Source: Bacillota bacterium
GTDB taxonomy: Bacteria; Bacillota_C; Negativicutes; Sporomusales; Sporomusaceae
Reading direction: 5' to 3'
DNA length: 6,072 bases
Assembly (NCBI GenBank): GCA_023441125.1
Contig: JAEZQV010000144.1
Span: forward strand, 1 to 6,072
Position numbers and translations under genes: made by a program
Notes under the pieces: generated by a model
What the model was told of the DNA's origin: nothing
Database searches by the model: none
Seen by the model: only the letters and a program-made list of their open reading frames with translations
Shown: positions 1 to 4,474 of the stretch, one piece after another
How positions within the stretch are numbered: the first letter of the stretch is position 1
Layout: every line of letters begins with the position of its first letter

Positions 1-430
1 CGGTAATGTCCTGGCCGCCATAGACCACGGTGCCGGCGTCGACGACAGCGGTCAGCCCCTTTTCGAGGGCAACGGCCTGAATGGCGGCGGTGACTTTGTC
101 GCTCACCGGTTTCATGAGTTCGTCTTCCCGCTGGGCCTCCTGCAGCGCCAGCTTGTCGCTGTAGGCTTTCTTGTCGGTTGCCGGCAGGTCTTTGGCGTTC
201 GTGTCATAGTCTTTTTGCGCCTCATTGCGCATGCTCTGAATGCGGTTCATGAGGTCCTCAATTCCGGGATAGGCGGCAAAAATTTGCTGCCGGTTGACGT
301 AGCCGATGTCCGGCGCCGGCTTGTCCTTGGCCTTGGCGGCCAGCGCTGGCGCGGGTGCTGTCAGGCCGCCTACGAAAACGGCAAGGGCCAGGAGGGTAAT
401 TATTTTTATGGTTTTGGCAATTTTTTTCAT
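1..430 (-). CDS. OmpH/Skp family periplasmic chaperone, N-terminal part (C-terminus beyond window)
   Basis: The first 143 codons run off the left edge. The protein begins MKKIAKTIKIITLLALAVF, a basic n-region and hydrophobic core followed by a PAPALA-A signal-peptidase I site near residues 31/32, so it is exported. The mature part starts with the family's opening strand (DIGYVNRQQIFAAYPGIEDL, residues 41-60). A charged, Ala/Gln/Lys-rich helical stretch that would form the coiled-coil arm follows (about 57-107), then the second core element with GLTAVVDAGTVVYGGQDIT (125-143), which is typical just before the OmpH/Skp C-terminus; only some residues are missing. Skp-type chaperones hold unfolded outer-membrane proteins in the periplasm, so this implies a diderm cell. 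AAAGGA lies about 9 nt before the ATG and supports the start. About 100 nt upstream is a terminator preceded by a cobalamin riboswitch, which suggests B12 control. The family call is firm; the B12 link is inference. Confidence 0.88.
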   Translation of the reverse strand, partial: MKKIAKTIKIITLLALAVFVGGLTAPAPALAAKAKDKPAPDIGYVNRQQIFAAYPGIEDLMNRIQSMRNEAQKDYDTNAKDLPATDKKAYSDKLALQEAQREDELMKPVSDKVTAAIQAVALEKGLTAVVDAGTVVYGGQDIT

Positions 431-532
431 GTTGTCTGTTCCTTTGTCGATATTTTTTAGATATTGGGGGGCCACGCGGGCTTGTACGCCGGCCAGCCGG
501 CGCATACCCGGAAAAATGCTTACGATAATGCC

Positions 533-560
533 AAACAAAAAACTCCCGTTGGCGGGAGTT
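533..560 (-). terminator. Intrinsic terminator after cobalamin riboswitch 1
   Basis: A perfect 8-bp stem (AACTCCCG at 541-548 with CGGGAGTT at 553-560, 4-nt loop) is followed on the minus strand by a T tract (537-542) and TTTGG. It lies about 80 nt after the aptamer's P1 and about 100 nt before the OmpH start, where the transcription-terminating expression platform of a cobalamin riboswitch would be. A second, imperfect stem (about 568-596, CAGCC...GGCTG ends) sits between aptamer and terminator and could be part of the switching structure. Confidence 0.88.
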
Positions 561-640
561 GTTACGGCAGCCCGGAAAGGAACCCCTTCCGGCTGTGCGT
601 AATCTCCTCCCTGTCGCTCGCAGGTACGAATGGCGATTGC

Positions 641-800
641 CGGATAGGCAGTTCTCCTGACTTGCGGATCATGGCAGTTCCCGCGCCTTCCCAAAGCCCA
701 GGCTCCAGTGGCGTATGCGGGACTGCTCCCCGTTACAGTGGCGGGACCGTGTTGGTTTTGCACCAAACTTCCCTATTAAGCCCCGAAGGGCACCTATCCC
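641..800 (-). ncRNA. Cobalamin riboswitch aptamer 1 (leader of OmpH)
   Basis: Read on the minus strand, this stretch shows the hallmark order of the AdoCbl riboswitch: GGTGCC, then GGCTTAATAGGGAA, a P5-like hairpin, the strongly conserved GGTCCCGCCACTGT core (735-748), GCCACTGG, GGGAAGGC, and the terminal B12 box TCAGGAGAACTGCCT. The closing P1 stem pairs GGATAG (794-799) with CTATCC (642-647). The known ligand is adenosylcobalamin or a related cobalamin, and binding usually lowers expression. Downstream are a conserved accessory stem (600-641) and the terminator at 533-560, then the OmpH gene. Of the four copies this B12 box is the most divergent (TCAGG where the other three have CCAGG). Confidence 0.95.
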
Positions 801-833
801 TTTCCCTATGCGGTTGTGTTGTTCCAATCTCAG

Positions 834-863
834 CTTATGCAGGCTTTCATAAGTTGATGACAA
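834..863 (-). promoter_or_regulatory. Possible weak promoter for riboswitch 1
   Basis: On the minus strand TTGTCA (858-863) and CATAAG (834-839) are separated by 18 nt, a 5/6 and a 4/6 match to sigma-A boxes. The predicted start would lie roughly 25-30 nt before the riboswitch. The -35 box directly abuts the stop codon of the 63-aa gene. If it is real, riboswitch 1 and OmpH form their own transcription unit; otherwise they depend on read-through from the units to the right. Confidence 0.35.
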
Positions 864-864
864 T

Positions 865-1056
865 TTATTTTCCCGTCATTCTACATTTGGCGGCAAACGC
901 CAGATACGTTTCCAGTGCTTCCATAATCGCCTCTTCCTGTGAATCGCCTGTATTGTTTTCGAGAGCCTCATTCACAATGTGCTTGATCTGCTCGGCATGA
1001 TAGCCGCAATCCAGCAGCTGGCGTGTTAGGATTTCAATTCTTGGCTGGTTCATCAT
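865..1056 (-). CDS. Small acidic helical protein, 62-63 aa, unknown function
   Basis: A 63-codon frame starting MMNQPRIEILTRQLLDCG. The sequence looks like a genuine soluble protein: mixed amphipathic helical segments (about 4-16, 21-34 and 39-56), a DCGYHAEQ turn, an acidic stretch around EALENNTGDSQEEAIMEALE and two Cys (17 and 58). There is no signal peptide or membrane segment. A GAAGGGG ribosome-binding site lies 3 nt before the first ATG and 6 nt before the second, so the second ATG (62 aa) is the likelier start. A short stem (GGATAG with CTGTCC, 6-nt loop) lies immediately upstream of that site. The gene sits between cobalamin riboswitch 2 upstream (about 157 nt away) and riboswitch 1 downstream, and is the only protein that riboswitches 3 and 2 could control before riboswitch 1. 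I do not recognise a family and assign no function. I am fairly confident it is expressed. Confidence 0.66.
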   Translation of the reverse strand: MMNQPRIEILTRQLLDCGYHAEQIKHIVNEALENNTGDSQEEAIMEALETYLAFAAKCRMTGK

Positions 1057-1213
1057 CTACCCCTTCAACCGGACAGTGGAGTCTATCCGTATTCTCCCTG
1101 GCTGACTTCCCTCCCTTCCTTTTTTCAGGATTCTCTCCGGCTGCTAAAGAAATACTTAGCCGCTTTCAAGCCTAATCTTCTCCCTGTCAACCGCAGTTCA
1201 TGTGAAGATTGTC

Positions 1214-1378
1214 GGTACAGGCAGTTCTCCTGGCTCCAGTTCCTCATCAGCCCGGTCTTCCCGGCATGGTATCGTCTGCCAGTGACATGGTCGGGCTGAT
1301 TCCCTGTTACAGTGGCGGGACCGCGCCGGTCTTTAACCGGTCTTCCCTATTAAGCCTTGCCTGAAAGGCACCTGTACC
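1214..1378 (-). ncRNA. Cobalamin riboswitch aptamer 2 (leader of the 63-aa gene)
   Basis: On the minus strand: a P1 stem GGTACAG (1372-1378) pairing with CTGTACC (1214-1220), GGTGCC, GGCTTAATAGGGAA, a P5-like hairpin, the GGTCCCGCCACTGT core (1309-1322), a GGGAAGAC segment and the B12 box AGCCAGGAGAACTGCCTG. All expected AdoCbl-riboswitch elements are present in order. Unlike the other three copies, no GC-rich hairpin with a T tract follows. The 157 nt to the 63-aa start contain an imperfect CGGCT...AGCCG hairpin without a T run and a stem abutting the ribosome-binding site, so control of translation rather than termination is possible. There is no convincing promoter just upstream, so transcription may come through riboswitch 3. 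Confidence 0.95.
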
Positions 1379-1506
1379 CGCGCTGCTCTTGCTTCCCGGT
1401 TCACATTGACATATTTGTGTCGTAACGCAACATGATAAAGTAAAAAAATTCCGTTTTTCCTTGAAAAAGCTTCGCTATTGCATGCTCACAACCGGCAAAT
1501 TAAATT

Positions 1507-1542
1507 TAAAAAAGCCTCCTGTGACAATAACACAAGGAGGCT
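1507..1542 (-). terminator. Intrinsic terminator after cobalamin riboswitch 3
   Basis: On the minus strand AGCCTCCTTGTG (1531-1542) pairs with CACAGGAGGCT (1513-1523), an 11-bp stem with one bulged T and a 7-nt loop, and runs directly into six T (1508-1513) and an AT-rich tail. This is one of the strongest terminator structures in the window and fits the expression platform of riboswitch 3. No gene lies between it and riboswitch 2. Confidence 0.9.
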
Positions 1543-1620
1543 CGCTAGTATGCCTAAAAAAGCAGGCAAAAAACACTTATCGAATCCCCTCCCCATACCT
1601 CGCAGGTCAACGGTGATTGT

Positions 1621-1777
1621 CATACAGGCAGTTCTCCTGGCTCTGGGTCATCGCTCAGCCAAACCTTCCCAGGATTTTATCCCAGTGGCGTTTCCTGGCT
1701 TCGCTCTCCATTACAGTGGCGGGACCGCGCCGGCCTTGAACCGGACTTCCCTATTAAGCCCCGAAGGGCACCTGCAC
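1621..1777 (-). ncRNA. Cobalamin riboswitch aptamer 3 (first of the tandem set)
   Basis: Minus-strand elements in order: P1 5' arm TGCAGG (1771-1776), GGTGCC, a CCCTTCGGGG hairpin, CTTAATAGGGAA, a P5-like hairpin with CCGG arms, the GGTCCCGCCACTGT core (1713-1726), GCCACTGG, GGGAAGG, and the B12 box AGCCAGGAGAACTGCCTG whose end (CCTGTA, 1623-1628) closes P1 with one G-U pair. It has a good promoter about 35 nt upstream and a strong terminator about 80 nt downstream. What follows the terminator is riboswitch 2 rather than a gene, so this copy is either the first gate of a tandem leader or the leader of a lost gene. Confidence 0.95.
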
Positions 1778-1809
1778 CAAATATTCTTTTTTTCCCTTTG
1801 TTTTACATT

Positions 1810-1838
1810 ATCTTAGCACAAATACTACTGCTTGTCAC
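1810..1838 (-). promoter_or_regulatory. Promoter for riboswitch 3 leader
   Basis: On the minus strand GTGACA (1833-1838; 5/6 match to TTGACA), a 17-nt spacer, and TAAGAT (1810-1815) preceded by TG one base upstream (extended -10). The overlapping GATAAT is an alternative -10. The predicted start is about 1800, placing the riboswitch 3 aptamer at the 5' end of the transcript as expected. This is pattern-based only. Confidence 0.6.
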
Positions 1839-2032
1839 ACATTTCCGTTCGTTTTATTTCGACATTTTTCACCTTCCCCTTTACAGGAATGGCCGTACAT
1901 TCTTTTACTATTATCGGCTGTGCTATTGATTCGCCAATCTCAGTTACAGCTTATTTTGTCAAGATAAATTATCGATAATGGTACAACTGGTAAAAGCGTG
2001 ATTCTTATTCAGAATAGCTTAGAAAGTAGGTG
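1839..2032. other. Divergent intergenic stretch without a recognised gene
   Basis: About 200 nt between the riboswitch 3 promoter and the inverted repeat upstream of the AAA+ gene. There is no ORF with a convincing ribosome-binding site on either strand. It contains a 12-bp palindrome ATTATCGATAAT (1968-1979) and a short inverted repeat ATTCT-N5-AGAAT near 2002-2016, either of which might bind a regulator. A minus-strand reading frame open from 1950 to 1825 reads like protein but has no start codon. Confidence 0.5.
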
Positions 2033-2062
2033 GAGTAAATACCTCAGGTGAGGTATTTACTC
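2033..2062. repeat. Perfect 14-bp inverted repeat, candidate operator
   Basis: GAGTAAATACCTCA, then GG, then TGAGGTATTTACTC: two perfect 14-bp arms around a 2-bp centre. It ends 33 nt before the -35 box of the AAA+/VWA operon. No T tract follows directly on either strand and no upstream gene reads into it, so a binding site for a dimeric regulator is likelier than a terminator. I do not recognise the motif as that of a named regulator. Confidence 0.6.
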
Positions 2063-2095
2063 AAATTATGATTATTTTTTACATTTTTATAGCAA

Positions 2096-2124
2096 TAGTC
2101 AATCAGCACTGAATTTGCTATACT
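2096..2124 (+). promoter_or_regulatory. Promoter of the MoxR/VWA operon
   Basis: TAGTCA (2096-2101; 4/6), a 17-nt spacer and TATACT (2119-2124; 5/6) with TG one base upstream (extended -10). The predicted start near 2131 leaves a leader of about 35 nt before the ATG. No riboswitch lies on this strand, so this operon is not in the same cobalamin circuit at the RNA level. Confidence 0.6.
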
Positions 2125-2166
2125 GGTAAAAAGTGCCTGAAAAAAAGTAAAAGGAAGCATACACCA

Positions 2167-3048
2167 ATGGCAGTAAACGAATGGGAAGAATTAAGACAAG
2201 GCCTGCGGCAGCAAGGCTATATTGCCGACAATACCACGGCGATGCTGCTGCAGGTATCGGTATTGCTTAACAAACCCGTATTGGTCGAAGGGCCGGCCGG
2301 CGCCGGCAAAACGGAATTGGCCAAGGCCTGGAGCCAATACCTTCAGCGCAAGCTCATCCGCTTGCAATGCTATGAAGGCATTGACGAAGCGAAAGCCTTA
2401 TATGACTGGAATTACCAGAAACAATTGCTGTACATCCAGGCCCAGGGCGCCGCCCCACAGAATTGGTCGGATACAAGCCAAAGCATCTACACCAAGGAAT
2501 TTCTGCTGACAAGACCTTTGCTGGCAGCGATCAGCAGTCAAACGCCGGCCGTTCTGCTGATTGATGAAATTGACAAAAGCGACGAGGAATTTGAAAGTTT
2601 TCTGCTGGAAATACTTTCCGACTGGCAAATATCCATTCCGGAAACCGGCACCGTGACAGCCGCCAGCATACCCTCAGTTATCCTGACCAGCAACAATACC
2701 CGCAGCCTGAGTCACGCCCTGCGCCGGCGCTGTCTATATCTATACCTGGATTATCCCAGCGAGCAAAGAGAACTCGAAATACTTAAGCTGTATTTTCCCC
2801 GGCTTAACGAAGTACTGGGCAGGCAAGCGGTGGCCTTTGTCAGGCGGGTGCGGCTGGAAAAATGCAAAAAGCATCCCAGTATCAGTGAAGTTATTGACTG
2901 GGTGAATGTGCTGCACCGCCTGGAAGTGCCGGCCTTATCCGCCGATATTGTGATTGCTACGGTAAATATCCTTTTGAAGTACCGCGAAGACTGCCTGCAC
3001 ATTACCGAAAAAGTCAGGCAAAAGGACTGGTTTACGTGGACTACCTGA
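2167..3048 (+). CDS. MoxR-type AAA+ ATPase
   Basis: A 293-residue single-domain AAA+ ATPase of the MoxR/CoxD/NorQ kind. Visible motifs: Walker A GPAGAGKT (42-49) after LLNKPVLVE, Walker B VLLIDEIDKSD (129-139), sensor 1 LTSNNTR (173-179), arginine finger region LRRRC (185-189) and a C-terminal helical lid. FLLTRPLLAAI (112-122) and ETGTV (159-163) are MoxR-like pre-Walker-B and insert segments. Such ATPases assemble as rings and, with a VWA partner, remodel or activate a client, often by metal or cofactor insertion. The partner is the next gene, whose GTG start overlaps this stop by 13 nt. AAGGA lies 11 nt before the ATG, rather far but usable. The length is normal for the family and all catalytic motifs are intact. 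The client is unknown; CobS-type cobalt chelation is possible by analogy only. Confidence 0.93.
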   Translation: MAVNEWEELRQGLRQQGYIADNTTAMLLQVSVLLNKPVLVEGPAGAGKTELAKAWSQYLQRKLIRLQCYEGIDEAKALYDWNYQKQLLYIQAQGAAPQNWSDTSQSIYTKEFLLTRPLLAAISSQTPAVLLIDEIDKSDEEFESFLLEILSDWQISIPETGTVTAASIPSVILTSNNTRSLSHALRRRCLYLYLDYPSEQRELEILKLYFPRLNEVLGRQAVAFVRRVRLEKCKKHPSISEVIDWVNVLHRLEVPALSADIVIATVNILLKYREDCLHITEKVRQKDWFTWTT

Positions 3049-4415
3049 TCTTTGACCTGGCGCGGCTGCTCCGCAGGTCGGGCTGTGCGGTCAGTACCCG
3101 TGAAATAGCCGACTGCGTCCAGGTGTTAAATGTATTGAGCGCAAATCAGCTCACTAAGTATGACGTTTATACGCTAATGAATGCCACCCTGCTGAAAACC
3201 GAATGGGGCGCAGGCTATATTCAGCAGCTGGCGGAGCTTTTTTTGGAGCCAGACCCTGAAATCCTGGCCGATCACACCGGGGTACTGTCGCCGGCCAGTG
3301 CTGCAGTCCGGGAGACCGGCGAAAACGAAGCAGGCTCCGGCCAGGCGGGCAGCGGGGCCGCCGTGTCGCTGCTGACCGATGCAGTATTGAACAAAGACCT
3401 TGACTTACTGTACGTCCTGCTACGACGCCATACGCTAAGTCTCAGTCTGTTCTGCGAAGACCGCGCGGCGGCGCTGCAGGATTTCAAGATGCAAAGCGGC
3501 TGGCTGCAGGTGGCCGATACCATAGAAGAAAAGTATCGCCGGGGAGAAATTCTCCCGGCTGATTATCACCGGGCGCTGGCAGGCCTGAACCAATGGGAGA
3601 ATTTTCTTAAAGAAGAGTTCGAACGCCGGCAAATGCTAAACATGAGCCGGGATTATTTGAGTCGGATAATGAAACAGCATAACCCCCGATATCTCCATTT
3701 TCTGGACGCGGCTGACGCCGATGTTGCCGTCATGTCGCGGGAATTGGCGAAGCTGGCCAGAAAACTGGCCGTTAGTAAAGGCCGGCGCCGGCAAGAGGCG
3801 AAGCAAGGCCGGATCAACATCAGCCGGAGTATCCGGCGCGCCATGCCCACCGGCGGTGTCCTCTTCAAACTGACAAAAATGTCGCGCAAGCTGACTAAGC
3901 CCGATATTTGCCTGTTATGCGACATGTCTAATTCCGTCAGGAAATTCAGCTACTTCATGCTGTTATTTGTCTACACCCTGCAGACACGCTATTCCCATAT
4001 CCGCTCCTTTCTGTTTGTCGACCAATTGCTGGAGACTACCGATTATTTCAAGGACCGGGATATAGACAGCGCCTTGGGGAAAATAGGCAGTTTAAAGGGG
4101 TTTAATCTGTCCGGCTTCTCGCATTATGGCAATGTACTCCACCAGTTTACCGCGCATTACCTTGACGTAATCCATAAGAGTACAACTGTCCTGATCCTGG
4201 GTGATGCGAAAAATAACTGGAATACGGTGGACGGCAGCGACGTGTTGCCTAAAATCAGGGAGCAGGCCAAGGCCCTGTACTGGCTTAATCCCGTGCAGCA
4301 GGAGCTATGGGACCGGAATGACTGCATCATGGAGAAATACCGGCCAAGCTGTACCGGTGTCTATCCTTGCGCCAACCTTACGCAATTAGAACGGTTTGTT
4401 ATTGATGCCCTGTGA
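3036..4415 (+). CDS. CoxE-like VWA domain protein, partner of the MoxR ATPase
   Basis: A 459-residue protein with a GTG start, overlapping the ATPase gene by 13 nt; AAAGGA (3021-3026) sits 9 nt before the GTG. The N-terminal half is helical, with a low-complexity Gly/Ala/Ser/Glu linker near 85-110 and a charged helical stretch (150-260). The basic lead-in SRSIRRAMPTGGVLFKL (263-279) is followed by a C-terminal VWA domain: MIDAS motif DMSNS (296-300), the SGFSHYGN loop (359-366) and LILGDAKNNW (386-395), then a YWLNP turn and the final NLTQLERFV helix typical of CoxE. VWA partners of MoxR ATPases dock clients through the metal-binding MIDAS site; characterised examples act in maturing CO dehydrogenase (CoxE), NO reductase (NorD) and Mg/cobalt chelatases. 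MIDAS residues look intact. There is no signal peptide or membrane helix, so it is probably cytoplasmic. The family is secure, the role unknown. Confidence 0.92.
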   Translation: MDYLIFDLARLLRRSGCAVSTREIADCVQVLNVLSANQLTKYDVYTLMNATLLKTEWGAGYIQQLAELFLEPDPEILADHTGVLSPASAAVRETGENEAGSGQAGSGAAVSLLTDAVLNKDLDLLYVLLRRHTLSLSLFCEDRAAALQDFKMQSGWLQVADTIEEKYRRGEILPADYHRALAGLNQWENFLKEEFERRQMLNMSRDYLSRIMKQHNPRYLHFLDAADADVAVMSRELAKLARKLAVSKGRRRQEAKQGRINISRSIRRAMPTGGVLFKLTKMSRKLTKPDICLLCDMSNSVRKFSYFMLLFVYTLQTRYSHIRSFLFVDQLLETTDYFKDRDIDSALGKIGSLKGFNLSGFSHYGNVLHQFTAHYLDVIHKSTTVLILGDAKNNWNTVDGSDVLPKIREQAKALYWLNPVQQELWDRNDCIMEKYRPSCTGVYPCANLTQLERFVIDAL

Positions 4416-4431
4416 TACTGCGCTACCCCTA

Positions 4432-4455
4432 GCCGCCGCTATAAAGGCGGCCTTT
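4432..4455. terminator. Hairpin between convergent genes, probable terminator
   Basis: GCCGCC (4432-4437), an 8-nt loop, and GGCGGC (4446-4451) form a 6-bp GC stem between the VWA stop (4415) and the convergent Cas10-like stop (4475). On the plus strand it runs into CTTTCGTATTGT, a weak U tract, so it most likely ends the MoxR/VWA transcript. On the minus strand no T tract follows. It is modest in strength. Confidence 0.5.
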
Positions 4456-4474
4456 CGTATTGTATGCCCCGCTT

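Noticed and set aside
464..1000. Plus-strand open frame of 178 codons over riboswitch 1 and the 63-aa gene
   Set aside because: It is the antisense of a cobalamin aptamer and of a better-supported gene and has no ribosome-binding site. Its peptide YSGGT is the translated antisense of the riboswitch core.
1090..1103. A fifth, decayed B12-box-like sequence (AGCCAGGGAGAATA on the minus strand)
   Set aside because: Only this short segment matches. The GGTCCCGCCACTGT core and the other aptamer elements are absent in order around it, so chance is as good an explanation.
1406..1440. Possible plus-strand promoter beginning TTGACA near 1406
   Set aside because: At a 17-nt spacing the -10 box is a poor match (AACATG), and nothing reading right lies downstream before the antisense riboswitch.
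641..1777. The repeated aptamer blocks as a CRISPR array or insertion-sequence repeats
   Set aside because: The repeats are about 160 nt, diverged, irregularly spaced, and match a cobalamin riboswitch in detail. No short direct repeats with uniform spacers, transposase or terminal inverted repeats are seen.
1478..1816. Plus-strand open frame of 112 codons with the same YSGGT and SLLSPEGHL peptides
   Set aside because: Antisense of riboswitch 3 and its terminator. The apparent peptide repeat shared with frames at 464-1000 and 5740-5985 comes only from the repeated riboswitch core, not from a protein family.
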